Source of the DNA: CAWDXG01 sp963822115
Lineage (GTDB): Bacteria > Myxococcota_A > Polyangia > Polyangiales > Polyangiaceae
Direction: 5' to 3'
Assembly (NCBI GenBank): GCA_963822115.1
Contig: CAWGGM010000004.1
Location: forward strand, 186,001 to 250,000
Length of the DNA stretch: 64,000 bases
Both the position numbers and the translations under genes were made by a program. Position 1 is the stretch's first letter. The number at the start of each line of letters is the position of its first letter. Shown here one piece after another: positions 18,137 to 30,096 of this stretch. The notes beneath the pieces are model-generated. The model saw only the letters and a program-made list of their open reading frames with translations. It ran no database searches and was not told where the DNA came from.

Positions 18137-20950
18137 TCAGCCACCGAAGGCGTGGTCGATGATTTCCTGGGCCTCGAGACGGTGGCTGCTGGCGGAGCCG
18201 GTGGCAGGGCTGGCCGACTCCACACGGGAGACTACCGAAAGCGGATAGCTGCCGAAAACCCTGTCGCCAAAGTGGGCCCGTAGATGCCGCCAGGCGCCCA
18301 TGTTCTCGGGCTCGTCCTGGATCCAGACCAGCGGCGTGCCCTCGGCGTAGGGCTCGAGCGCCGCGCGGACGTGGCTGTCCCGAAGCGGGTAGAGCTGCTC
18401 GAACCGCAGAATGGCCACGTCGTCGCGACCGAGATCTTCCCGCGCCTTTTCGAGCTCGTAGAAGATCTTGCCGCTGCACAGGAAGACCTTCGAGACCTTG
18501 CGGCCGTCCGTGTGCGGTAGCGTGTCCGGGAGGATGCGACTGAAGCCGCCCTCGGCGAGCTCGTCGAGCGAGCTGGTCGCCCGCGGATGACGCAGCAGGC
18601 TCTTGGGCGTGAACACGACCAGCGGCTTGCGCCAGCGCCTGAGCACCTGCCTGCGCAGGAGGTGGAAGAACTGCGCCGGCGTGGTCGGCTGCGCGATCTG
18701 GATGTTCTCCTCCGCGGCCAGCACCATGAAGCGCTCGAGGCGCGCGCTCGAGTGCTCGGGGCCCATACCCTCGAAGCCGTGCGGCAGGAGCATCACGATG
18801 CCGCTCAGCCGCTTCCACTTGTCCTCGGCGCTGGAGATGAACTGGTCGATGATGACCTGGCCGGCATTGACGAAGTCGCCGAACTGGGCCTCCCAGAGCA
18901 CCAACCCGTCGGGCCAGTCGAGGCTGTAGCCGTACTCGTAGCCGAGCACGCCGGCCTCGCTGAGCGGGCTGTTGTAGATCTCGATCTGCGCCTGGTCGGA
19001 CGACAGGTGCATGAGCGGCATGTACGCGTGCCCGTCCTCCACGTCGTACAAGAGCGCGTGGCGGTGACTGAAGGTGCCTCGCCCCGAGTCCTGCCCCGTC
19101 ATGCGCACACGCACGCCCTCGGTGACCAGCGAGGCGAAGGCGAGCGCTTCACCTGCCCCCCAGTCGAGCGGGCGATCGCCTGCCGCCATCTCGCTGCGCT
19201 GCGAGAGCAGCCGCCCGATCTTCTTGTGCACATGGAAGTCGTCGGGCAGCCGGGTCTGCATTTCCAGCAGCTGCGACAAGCGCTCGCGCGGCACGCTGGT
19301 CGCAACCTCGCTGACCTCCGTTTCCGGTCCGCCGCGATAGCCCCTCCATTGGCCGCCCAGCCAGTCCTGCACCTTGACGTAGTCGTCGCGACGCGCTTCG
19401 CCGAGCTCCTTCTCCAGCTCCTTGCGGCGCTCGACGGCAATGGTGTCGGCTTCTTCCTGGCTGACCTCGCCCAGCTTGAGCAGGTGCTCGAGATAGCCGT
19501 CGCGCACGCTCGCCCGCTCGCTGATCGCCTTGTACATCAGCGGCTGCGTGAACGATGGCTCGTCGCCCTCGTTGTGACCGTGGCGGCGGTAGCCGTACAT
19601 GTCGATGACCACATCGCGACCGAACTTGTCGCGGAAGTCGAGTGCCAGCCGCACGACCTGCGCGACGGCCTCCGGGTCCTCGCCGTTGACGTGGAAGATC
19701 GGGATCTGCAGCATCTTCGCCACGTCGGTGGCGTAGGTGCTGGAGCGGCCCTGCGAAGGCGGCGTGGTGAAGCCGATCTGGTTGTTGACGATGATGTGGA
19801 CGGTGCCGCCCGTCGTGTAGGCGTCGAGACCGCTCAGATTGAGCGTCTCCTGGACGATGCCCTCACCGGCGAAGGCCGCGTCGCCGTGGATGAGCAGCGA
19901 CAGCTTGGTGCGACGGCCGCGGTCTCCCACCCGGTCCTGTTTGGCACGCGTGCGACCGAGCGCCACCGTGTTGACGAACTCGAGGTGGCTCGGATTGAAG
20001 CAGAGCGACAGGTGCACCCTGCTGCCCAGCGCCGTCTCGAAGTCCGAACTGTAGCCGAGGTGGTACTTCACGTCGCCGCTGCCGTAGAAAAGCTCCGGGT
20101 CCTTGTCCTCGAACTCGCGGAAGATCTCGCGCGGGCTCTTGCCCATGATGTTCGCCAGCACGTTGAGCCGCCCGCGGTGCGCCATGCCCAGCACGATCTC
20201 GTCGGTGCCGTGCGCGGCGGCGCGCTCGATGGCGAACACCAACAGCGGAATCAGGCTCTCCGATCCCTCCAGCGAGAAGCTCTTCGCGCCCAGGTACTTC
20301 TTCTGGATGAACTCCTCGAAGATGACCGCATCGGTAAGCTTGGTCAGGATGCGGAGCTGCTCGTCGCGCGCGAGCTGCACGCGGTTCTCGCTGCCCTCCA
20401 TCCGGTCCTGCAACCAGGTCTTCACATCCAGGTCGTCGATGTGCATGAACTGCACGCCGATCGAACGACAGTAGGTGTGCCGGAGCTTCTCCAGGATCTG
20501 GCCGAGCGTGAGCACCGGCTCGCCGTAGATGGTGCGGGCCGAGAACTTCCGCTCGAGGTCGCGATCGGTGAGGTCGTAGAACACGGGATCGAGCTCGGGC
20601 TGCTCGTCGCGCGGCAGACCGAGCGGATCGACCTTCGCAACCATGTGCCCGCGCACGCGGTAGGCGCGGATCAGCTGGTCGACGCGATCCTGGCGCACTG
20701 CCGCATCTGAGACGCCGGAGAGCGACGGCGCGGCAGCGGGCGCCGCGTGGCCGTTGGCGCCCGCCGGATTGAACACGCTATGCGGGCGGAACGACGGACC
20801 CAGCGCGACGCGCTCCCCCCTTTCCGCTTGCTGGTCGAAGTAGCTCCGCCAGTCGGACGGTACCGAAGACGGGTCGCGGAGGTACTCCTCGTAGAGCCCC
20901 TCGACGAACGCGAGGCTCAAGCTGTTGGGCGAGCGTGGGGCGCTATGCAT
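18137..20950 (-). CDS. sucA: 2-oxoglutarate dehydrogenase E1 component
   Basis: 937 residues, the standard size. The N-terminal segment LAFVEGLYEEYLRDPSSVP is the E2-contacting helix. The thiamine-diphosphate domain carries GMAHRGRLNVLANI, the motif GDAAFAGEGIVQE and NNQIGFTTPP. The transketolase-like domain has GFEGMGPEHSSARLERF and the C-terminus QDEPENMGAW. It decarboxylates 2-oxoglutarate in the TCA cycle. The ATG 20950 is preferred to an upstream in-frame GTG because of AGGA at proper spacing and because homologous proteins start near here. It heads sucA-sucB-lpdA; a direct repeat lies 150-180 bp upstream. Confidence 0.97.
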   Translation of the reverse strand: MHSAPRSPNSLSLAFVEGLYEEYLRDPSSVPSDWRSYFDQQAERGERVALGPSFRPHSVFNPAGANGHAAPAAAPSLSGVSDAAVRQDRVDQLIRAYRVRGHMVAKVDPLGLPRDEQPELDPVFYDLTDRDLERKFSARTIYGEPVLTLGQILEKLRHTYCRSIGVQFMHIDDLDVKTWLQDRMEGSENRVQLARDEQLRILTKLTDAVIFEEFIQKKYLGAKSFSLEGSESLIPLLVFAIERAAAHGTDEIVLGMAHRGRLNVLANIMGKSPREIFREFEDKDPELFYGSGDVKYHLGYSSDFETALGSRVHLSLCFNPSHLEFVNTVALGRTRAKQDRVGDRGRRTKLSLLIHGDAAFAGEGIVQETLNLSGLDAYTTGGTVHIIVNNQIGFTTPPSQGRSSTYATDVAKMLQIPIFHVNGEDPEAVAQVVRLALDFRDKFGRDVVIDMYGYRRHGHNEGDEPSFTQPLMYKAISERASVRDGYLEHLLKLGEVSQEEADTIAVERRKELEKELGEARRDDYVKVQDWLGGQWRGYRGGPETEVSEVATSVPRERLSQLLEMQTRLPDDFHVHKKIGRLLSQRSEMAAGDRPLDWGAGEALAFASLVTEGVRVRMTGQDSGRGTFSHRHALLYDVEDGHAYMPLMHLSSDQAQIEIYNSPLSEAGVLGYEYGYSLDWPDGLVLWEAQFGDFVNAGQVIIDQFISSAEDKWKRLSGIVMLLPHGFEGMGPEHSSARLERFMVLAAEENIQIAQPTTPAQFFHLLRRQVLRRWRKPLVVFTPKSLLRHPRATSSLDELAEGGFSRILPDTLPHTDGRKVSKVFLCSGKIFYELEKAREDLGRDDVAILRFEQLYPLRDSHVRAALEPYAEGTPLVWIQDEPENMGAWRHLRAHFGDRVFGSYPLSVVSRVESASPATGSASSHRLEAQEIIDHAFGG

Positions 20951-21099
20951 CGGGTTTCCTGCCGTTGGGGTCGCACCTGGGCCGCGCGGGGCTTGGCTCC
21001 CGCGAATTCCGGTTGAGCGCAACCTGTAGCGGAAAAGGCGCCCAGCGAAAACGGCGAGACCGCTTCCAGGTGCGGGACCCGGCGAGCAGAAATGATCTG

Positions 21100-21131
21100 C
21101 AACCCCGGCCGGGGCAGGTCAACCCCGGCCG
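21100..21131. promoter_or_regulatory. Direct repeat CAACCCCGGCCG, exactly 20 bp apart
   Basis: Copies at 21100-21111 and 21120-21131; the first also forms the palindrome CCCCGGCCGGGG. Twenty base pairs is about two helical turns, so two bound proteins would face the same side. It lies between the DUF302 gene end and sucA, upstream of the sucA start, so it may be a control site for the suc operon. Confidence 0.4.
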
Positions 21132-21155
21132 ATCGTTGCGAAGGATCCCCGACGC

Positions 21156-21554
21156 CTAGCTCAGCGCGTCGATCACGCGCCCCAGGCGGGCGCGGATGTC
21201 CTCGGCGACGGCTTTGATCCCGGGCATCGCGGCGAACTCCGCCACCTGCATGGGATCGAAAGCGGAAACGACCGTCTTGCCGTCGTCGCCTTCGTAGACG
21301 ATGACGTTGCACGGCAGAAGCAGGCCGATCTCGGGCGCCGCGGAGAGCACCTTGTGGGCCGCCGGCGGGTTGCAGGCGCCGAGGATCTTGTACTTGCGGA
21401 AGTCGACGTCGATCTTCTTCTTGAGCGTCTCCTTCACGTCGATCTCGGTCAGGACGCCAAAGCCTTCCTTCTTGAGCTCCTCGGGCACCTTCTGGAGGGC
21501 CTCTTCATAGCTGCAACCAAGCACCTTCTTGATACCGATCTTGTCCAGATCCAC
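21156..21554 (-). CDS. DUF302 domain protein
   Basis: 132 residues. The sequence matches the DUF302 family: KEGFGVLTEIDVKETLKKK, YKILGACNPPAAHKVL, EIGLLLPCNVIVYEGDDGK, and VSAFDPMQ. Two Cys residues (GACNPP and LPCNV) lie at the positions typical of this family. These are small soluble proteins of unknown biochemical role. The start is a GTG with GGAGG six bases upstream. It follows the small zinc-ribbon gene by 22 bp and is probably cotranscribed with it. Confidence 0.9.
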   Translation of the reverse strand: MDLDKIGIKKVLGCSYEEALQKVPEELKKEGFGVLTEIDVKETLKKKIDVDFRKYKILGACNPPAAHKVLSAAPEIGLLLPCNVIVYEGDDGKTVVSAFDPMQVAEFAAMPGIKAVAEDIRARLGRVIDALS

Positions 21555-21576
21555 TTCTGCCTCCGTCTATCGTTGT

Positions 21577-21891
21577 CTAGTCGCCCACCAGGGAGCGCTG
21601 GATGTCCTTCGCCTCGTCGTACCGTTCGCGGGGCACGAAGATGACCGTGCCCTGGCTGCCGAACGCCGAGACGAATACGTCGTATTTGAGCATGGTACGG
21701 ATGCCGCGACCCTCGAGTTGCTCGACGACCATCCTTCCCATCGATTCGCTGGAAACCGGGGGAAGCTCGGCCCAGTGGATGTCCTTGGGCGGCGGTTCCG
21801 GCGGTAGCTTCTCCACGAGGCCTAGGCCGCAGTCGTCGCAACGATCGGTGCCGGCCACATATTCGAGCCGGCAACTAGGGCAGAAAGGCAT
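21577..21891 (-). CDS. Small zinc-ribbon / DUF2007-like protein
   Basis: 104 residues. An N-terminal double CxxC zinc ribbon (MPFCPSCRLEY, DRCDDCGLGL) is followed by a domain of about 50 residues (MVVEQLEGRGIRTMLKYD, FGSQGTVIFVPRERYDEA) that resembles the DUF2007 putative signal-transducing ribbon-plus-alpha/beta arrangement. The ATG is preceded by CGGAGG with a 5-base gap. Likely cytoplasmic and cotranscribed with the DUF302 gene. Specific function unknown. Confidence 0.8.
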   Translation of the reverse strand: MPFCPSCRLEYVAGTDRCDDCGLGLVEKLPPEPPPKDIHWAELPPVSSESMGRMVVEQLEGRGIRTMLKYDVFVSAFGSQGTVIFVPRERYDEAKDIQRSLVGD

Positions 21892-22031
21892 AGCGACCTC
21901 CGGGGGGTTCTCTGGCTGGTATGTAGCAAAGGTTGTGCCGCGGAAGGCATCTGTCGAGGGGCGGGCTGCGCGCTACCGCACGCTTTGCGCCGTCGCGACA
22001 TGGATCAGCAAACGTTGCGGCAGGGGCAGCG

Positions 22032-22709
22032 TCAACGCGACGCGCGGCGACGGGGCGCGCGCTGGGGGCGCTCGGCAACGCGCAGGTAGCCTTCGCAGAG
22101 GAACGTGTACAGCTGCTGGGTGAGCACATCGGCGCTCTCCTCGGCCAGCCCGAGCGTGACAGCCTGGTAGAGCAGCTCCTTGAGCGCGCCGATGCTGAGG
22201 TAGGCGAGCACGCGCGGCTCACCATCGGCCACGATGCCCAGCGCCTGCCCTTCCTTCAGGCTCTCGGTCAGGAGCTGCACGACCGAGTCATAGAACGTGA
22301 GCAGCTTGCGGTCGAAGGCCGAGTCGATGCCAACGGCGTCGGTGAACAGGATCTTCGTCATGGCGCGCTCGGCCAGCGCGACGCCCACGATCGCGCGGAT
22401 GTTCTCGCGCACCTGCTCGGAGACCGAACGGGACGCATCGTCCGTCTCGATACGCTGGATCGCCATGGCGATCTGTGCGCTGAAGCGGTCGATGAGATCG
22501 GAGAAGACCGCGCGCTTGTCCTCGAAGTACAGGTAGAAAGTGCCGCGCGCGACGCCGGCCTCGGCCACGATGTCGTCGATGGTCGATTGGTGGTAGCCGC
22601 GCTTGGAAAAGACGTTCCTGGCCGCGGTCAGGATGTGCTGGCGGCGCTCGGCCTTGGTCGCCGCGCTGCGCCTGCCGCCGCTTTTCGCCTTTTTGGTCCG
22701 CGCCGCCAC
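22032..22709 (-). CDS. TetR-family transcriptional regulator
   Basis: 225 residues from GTG. A basic N-terminal tail (ARTKKAKSGGRRSAATK) precedes the helix-turn-helix: HILTAARNVFSKRGYHQST, then DIVAEAGVARGTFYLYFED (about residues 24-70), the canonical TetR signature. The ligand domain contains LSIGALKELLYQAVTLG. It is near the gene pair at 22774-24101 and the activase operon, whose shared intergenic region has two CTGAC-N6-GTCAG palindromes, so this is a candidate regulator of them. This link is inferred from proximity only. The C-terminus is Arg-rich. Confidence 0.9.
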   Translation of the reverse strand: MAARTKKAKSGGRRSAATKAERRQHILTAARNVFSKRGYHQSTIDDIVAEAGVARGTFYLYFEDKRAVFSDLIDRFSAQIAMAIQRIETDDASRSVSEQVRENIRAIVGVALAERAMTKILFTDAVGIDSAFDRKLLTFYDSVVQLLTESLKEGQALGIVADGEPRVLAYLSIGALKELLYQAVTLGLAEESADVLTQQLYTFLCEGYLRVAERPQRAPRRRASR

Positions 22710-22773
22710 GAGCTCGACGGATACTCCGCCGCCGCGCGCCGTTCAAGCACCCGGCGAGCGACAGCGATTGTGA

Positions 22774-23937
22774 CTAGGGCTGCAGAGGCGGCACGGTGAC
22801 GACCTCGAACGCCGAGGCCGGCACCGTCTTGAGGGGACTTATCGCGTTGTCGGGCCAGGCCGGATCGGCGTCGCCCTGGAAGTAGAAGTCGGAGCCGTTG
22901 TCCGCCAGGATCATCCCGTACTTCTTCATGGCCTTCAGGATGACCTGCGACGGCGCGGGGAAGCTGGAGATGTCGAAGCTCGCTTTCAAGCGGACGCGCA
23001 AGCCCATCGGCGGCGAATCGGCGCCGCAGCCATTGTTGCCGGCGAAGTGGGTCGCCGGCTTGACGTACTTGTCCATCGAGCAGTGCATCGTGAAGCGGAT
23101 GGCGTGCTTGACCTCGCCCGCCTTCACCTCGCTCCAACGCAGAAGCCCCGGCAGGATCGGCAGGCCCGCGGCGTCGGCGCTGGTCCAGCCCATCGGGCGC
23201 TGCTTGTAGCTGAGCTTCGTGAGATCCCACTTGGCTCCGCTGCCGCACACCCAGCCGCTACTGCCGTAGTGGCAGGCCCAGCCCTCGTACAGCATGCACA
23301 CGCCCTGCTGCACCACGATCATGTGGCAGTCGCCGCTGCAGTTGGTCGGCGTGCCGCCCTCGATGATCGCGCTATTCGGACCGGGGAACGGATAGGGCCC
23401 AGCGTCGCTCTCGTTCGGCGACTTGTTGAAGCTGATGGACACCTTCGCCTGGCTCGCCGGAACGACGTTGATCGGGATGCCGTACTGCCCCTGCCCGCCG
23501 TAGTCGGGGTGGATCTTCTTGCTGCCGACGATGTTGTGGATGTGCTGCGTCCACGTCGCGTCGACCGCTTCGCCGGAGATGTCCTTGTTCCAGTCGTCGG
23601 CGCCGGTGAACACGGTGCAGCCGCCCACTACCGGCAGAGACGAGCTGCCACCGCCGGTGCCGCCTGTTCCGCTGCCGCCGGTGCCGCCAGTACCGGTGCC
23701 GCCAGTACCGCTGCCGCCGGTACCACTGCCGCCGGTACCACTGCCGCCGGTACCACTGCCGCCCGTGCTGGTGCCGCCCGTGCTGGTGCCGCCCGTGCTG
23801 GTGCCGCCCGTGCCACCGGTGGCGCTGCCTCCTGCACCTGCGCTGCCGTTCGACGAGCTGCTGCTCGACGAACAGGCGCCCACTGCCAGGACGAGCGACG
23901 CGCCCACACACACAAAAGCCAAGCCCCGGGTCCTCAT
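22774..23937 (-). CDS. Lipoprotein with long Gly/Thr/Ser linker
   Basis: 387 residues. Signal MRTRGLAFVCVGASLVL with lipobox VGAC, then a poly-Ser run and about 75 residues of GGT/STGG/GSG repeats encoded by 15-bp tandem DNA units. The globular part (about residues 105-387) has CTVFTGADDWNKDISG, IHNIVGSKKIHPDYGG, HAIRFTMHCSMDKYV and a C-terminal FYFQGDADPAWPDNAISPLK. I recall similar hypothetical proteins in myxobacteria but no assigned function. The ATG overlaps the stop of the upstream small zinc-ribbon gene by four bases, so they form an operon. Confidence 0.85.
   Translation of the reverse strand: MRTRGLAFVCVGASLVLAVGACSSSSSSSNGSAGAGGSATGGTGGTSTGGTSTGGTSTGGSGTGGSGTGGSGTGGSGTGGTGTGGTGGSGTGGTGGGSSSLPVVGGCTVFTGADDWNKDISGEAVDATWTQHIHNIVGSKKIHPDYGGQGQYGIPINVVPASQAKVSISFNKSPNESDAGPYPFPGPNSAIIEGGTPTNCSGDCHMIVVQQGVCMLYEGWACHYGSSGWVCGSGAKWDLTKLSYKQRPMGWTSADAAGLPILPGLLRWSEVKAGEVKHAIRFTMHCSMDKYVKPATHFAGNNGCGADSPPMGLRVRLKASFDISSFPAPSQVILKAMKKYGMILADNGSDFYFQGDADPAWPDNAISPLKTVPASAFEVVTVPPLQP
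23700..23812. repeat. Two 15-bp tandem repeat blocks in a lipoprotein linker
   Basis: One block repeats GCCGCCGGTACCACT, the next repeats GTGCTGGTGCCGCCC, each about three to four times. They encode SGTGG and GGTST units on the minus strand. Confidence 0.9.
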
Positions 23938-24101
23938 CGGCGACGCTCGACGGCACTCGGATGTCCACTGGCGCGGCGCGCGATCATGCGCTCCAGCTCG
24001 CCCCTATCGAGCCAGAAGCCCTGGCAGCTCGAACAGCTGTCGATGTTGATGCCCGACTTGTCGAGTGAGTCCATCGAGCTCTGGCACCGGGGACACTGCA
24101 C
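23934..24101 (-). CDS. Tiny TFIIB-type zinc-ribbon protein
   Basis: 55 residues from GTG 24101. The sequence MQCPRCQSSMDSL, then CSSCQGFWLDRGELER, is the zf-TFIIB / DUF-type zinc ribbon (CPxC, CxxCxGxWLDxGEL). Most members start with M-x-CPxC, which is why the GTG is preferred over an ATG at 24212 that would add a low-complexity Arg/Gly-rich stretch. The stop overlaps the ATG of the lipoprotein gene by four bases, supporting a real coding unit and translational coupling. No ribosome-binding site is obvious. Probably a small nucleic-acid or protein-binding module; function unknown. Confidence 0.75.
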   Translation of the reverse strand: MQCPRCQSSMDSLDKSGINIDSCSSCQGFWLDRGELERMIARRASGHPSAVERRR

Positions 24102-24215
24102 GCTGCGGGGCAGTGTCGCCGAAGCGCGCGCGGAGGGGCAAGCCCACCGGCGACAGCCCGCCCCGGGCCCTGGCCCCCGCCGCCGTCCGCCCCACTCGAG
24201 ACTGGTATCCATTCG

Positions 24216-24231
24216 CTGACACGCCTGTCAG
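24216..24231. promoter_or_regulatory. Palindrome CTGAC-N6-GTCAG, copy 1
   Basis: Sequence CTGACACGCCTGTCAG, with 6-bp perfect arms. Same half-sites and spacing as copy 2, 174 bp away. Located on the zinc-ribbon gene side of the divergent region. Confidence 0.6.
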
Positions 24232-24389
24232 TCGCGCCCGACCCATCACCCCCTGCCGCGGCGCGTCAAGCCGCGGGGAATACTCGGCTATCGCGATTGT
24301 TTCTGGCTTATTTCATGCCGTCTCATACCCAGCCTGGCCCGGCGCCGATCGCCGCGGGCTTGCCAAACATCAACAGACCGCGTAGCACA

Positions 24390-24405
24390 CTGACATCAGC
24401 GTCAG
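24390..24405. promoter_or_regulatory. Palindrome CTGAC-N6-GTCAG, copy 2
   Basis: Sequence CTGACATCAGCGTCAG; the arms extend to CACTGAC/GTCAGTG at 24388-24407. It lies 54 bp before the activase ATG, a usual position for an operator. Two copies with identical half-sites and spacing make a shared dimeric regulator likely. Confidence 0.65.
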
Positions 24406-24459
24406 TGAGAGCCCGGGGGGCCACTCCCTGAGCAGTACCGAAAGGGGCGTGAGCACGCG

Positions 24460-28107
<3,648 letters not shown>

Positions 28108-28139
28108 CGACGGACAGCGAGAGCACGGAGGGAATGAAG

Positions 28140-29981
28140 ATGACGATGCAAGCCGACACGGGACACGGAAAGCGCCTGCCCATCGCGGGACAGAAGGAGT
28201 TCGACATCGACGCGGAGCTCGCGCGCTTCGAGGCCGAGGAGCGCAACCGGCTCGGTCTCGACACGGAGGAACGCTGGATCGAGGACATGGCCAACCTCGG
28301 CTTCACCAAGAGCGAGAAGTCGAAGATCACGATCCTCCTGGGCGGCCTGACCATGGCGCAGGACTACCTGGTCGAGGGCGCGCTCTCGAACCTCGGCTAC
28401 ACGGTGCTCGCGATGGACTGCCCGGACAACGACGCTCTCCGCGTTGGCAAGGAGTTCGGCAATCGCGCCCAGTGCAACCCCACGTACTTCACCGTCGGAA
28501 ACCTCGTGAAGTACCTCATCCACCTGCGCGACGACAAGGGGATGAGCACGAAGGACATCGTCGACAAGTTCGTGTTCCTGACGGCGGGCGCGTGCGGGCC
28601 ATGCCGCTTCGGCATGTACGTGACCGAGTACAGGAAGGCGCTGCGCGACGCCGGCTTCGACGGCTTCCGCGTAATGCTGTTCCAGCAGCAGGGCGGCCTC
28701 TCGCAGGCCACCGGCGAAGAGAGCGGGCTCGAGCTGAAGCTGCCGTTCTTCCTCGCGCTCATCAAGGCGCTGGTCGCCGGCGACGTGCTGAACGGCATCG
28801 GCTACCGCATCCGTCCCTTCGAGAAGGTGCCCGGAGCGACCGACCAGGCTCTCGAGAACGCCAAGCGCATCTGCTACGACGCGCTGGCCCACGGCGGCAG
28901 CATCCTGCTCGCCCTGTGGAAGGCCAAGTACGAGTTCGCCAAGGTCGAGGTCGACCGCCTGCAAGCCAAGCCCCGCACGGCCATCATCGGCGAGTTCTGG
29001 GCGATGACGACCGAGGGCGACGGCAACTACGCGCTGCACAAGTTCTTGCAGAGCGAAGGCAGCGAGTGCGACATCCAGTTCGTCACGGCGTGGATCCTCT
29101 ACAATATCTGGGAGGTCCGCTTCGACACGCAGACCCGCGCCGAGCTGCGCGGCAAGGACAAGGCGACGCTCGGCCTGGGCGATGTGGGCGACTACGGCGT
29201 GTTCATGCGCCGCGTGGGGCTCGTCGTCGCCGACAAGCTGGTGCGCGCCATCTTCCAGACCTTCGCGCACGCTGGCGGCTTCTACGACTACCACCTGCCC
29301 GACATGGACCAGATCGCCGAGCTGGCCGCGCCCTACTACAACAACGATCTGCGCGGCGGCGAGGGCCACATGGAGGTGGGCAAGCTCATCCTCAACGTGG
29401 TCAAGAGCAAGGCCAGCATGACGCTCAGCGTAAAGCCGTTCGGCTGCATGCCGAGCTCGAGCGTCTCGGACGGCGTGCAGTCGCTGATCACTGAGAAGTT
29501 CCCCGGCACCATCTACTGCGCGGTGGAGACGAGCGGCGATGGCGCCGTGAATTTCTACTCGCGCGTGCAGATGTACCTGTTCAAGGCCAAGCAGGCGGCG
29601 CAGGCCGAGTTCGACCAGGCGCTCTCGAACGCCGGCCTCACGCTGGAGCAGGCGCGGCAGTTCCTGAAGGATCACCCGCGCTACGCGCACGCGCTGCACC
29701 GCGCGCCGCACACCGCCGCCAGCACCGGCGCCGATCTCGTCAACGAGATTGCCAGCGTGTACGGCAAGCCTGCGTGGAAGGTCGCGCTGATCAAGGCGCG
29801 GGCGCTCGCGGGCCGAGCGGGCAGCGCGGGGCGCAAGGCCGTCGTGACGGCACCCACGACGCTGAAGAGCGCGGCGGGTGTGACCGCCCAGGGCGTCGTG
29901 GAGCTGGCCGAGATCGCCAAGGAGCGCGTGCTGAAGCGCGACAGCGGCGTCACCAACATCGCGGCGGCAGCGGGCGGCTGA
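28140..29981 (+). CDS. 2-hydroxyacyl-CoA dehydratase-like partner of the activase
   Basis: 613 residues. It resembles the domain that in many anaerobes is fused at the C-terminus of the long activases: ITILLGGLTMAQDYLVEGAL, ALRVGKEFGNRAQCNPTYF, TAGACGPCRFGMYVTEYR, and VKPFGCMPSSSVSDGV. Several cysteines in these motifs are candidate iron-sulfur ligands. The ATG at 28140 is chosen because GGAGGG lies seven bases upstream; the ATG at 28134 is too close. The gene follows the activase by 32 bp and is followed by a strong terminator, so the two make a closed operon. The substrate is unknown. The final 120 residues are Ala-rich helices not obviously part of the dehydratase fold. Confidence 0.8.
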   Translation: MTMQADTGHGKRLPIAGQKEFDIDAELARFEAEERNRLGLDTEERWIEDMANLGFTKSEKSKITILLGGLTMAQDYLVEGALSNLGYTVLAMDCPDNDALRVGKEFGNRAQCNPTYFTVGNLVKYLIHLRDDKGMSTKDIVDKFVFLTAGACGPCRFGMYVTEYRKALRDAGFDGFRVMLFQQQGGLSQATGEESGLELKLPFFLALIKALVAGDVLNGIGYRIRPFEKVPGATDQALENAKRICYDALAHGGSILLALWKAKYEFAKVEVDRLQAKPRTAIIGEFWAMTTEGDGNYALHKFLQSEGSECDIQFVTAWILYNIWEVRFDTQTRAELRGKDKATLGLGDVGDYGVFMRRVGLVVADKLVRAIFQTFAHAGGFYDYHLPDMDQIAELAAPYYNNDLRGGEGHMEVGKLILNVVKSKASMTLSVKPFGCMPSSSVSDGVQSLITEKFPGTIYCAVETSGDGAVNFYSRVQMYLFKAKQAAQAEFDQALSNAGLTLEQARQFLKDHPRYAHALHRAPHTAASTGADLVNEIASVYGKPAWKVALIKARALAGRAGSAGRKAVVTAPTTLKSAAGVTAQGVVELAEIAKERVLKRDSGVTNIAAAAGG

Positions 29982-30003
29982 GCCGACGCCTTGCGGAACA
30001 CCG

Positions 30004-30041
30004 GTGGCGGGCGTGCATGCGCCCGCCACTTTCGGTTTTTT
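30004..30041 (+). terminator. Rho-independent terminator after the activase operon
   Basis: A perfect 10-bp GC-rich stem (GTGGCGGGCG / CGCCCGCCAC) with a 6-base loop is followed by TTTCGGTTTTTT. It begins 23 bp after the stop at 29981. Confidence 0.9.
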
Positions 30042-30096
30042 GCGGCGGGAGCGCGACCGCGACGTGCGCGCCGGATCGGCCTATGCTGGGTGGACC

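Larger units (their letters stand above)
24102..24459. other. 358-bp divergent intergenic region
   Basis: No gene is seen. It separates the minus-strand zinc-ribbon/lipoprotein pair from the plus-strand activase operon and contains two matching palindromes (24216-24231 and 24390-24405) and a comparatively AT-rich stretch near 24295-24345 that may hold promoters. Confidence 0.6.

Noticed and set aside
18587..20710. A 707-codon open frame antisense to sucA
   Set aside because: sucA carries clear thiamine-diphosphate motifs; the antisense frame has no start signal or motif.
23700..23812. CRISPR-like regular repeats
   Set aside because: Units are 15 bp, contiguous without spacers and inside a coding linker; not a CRISPR array. 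The same holds for the other linker repeats.
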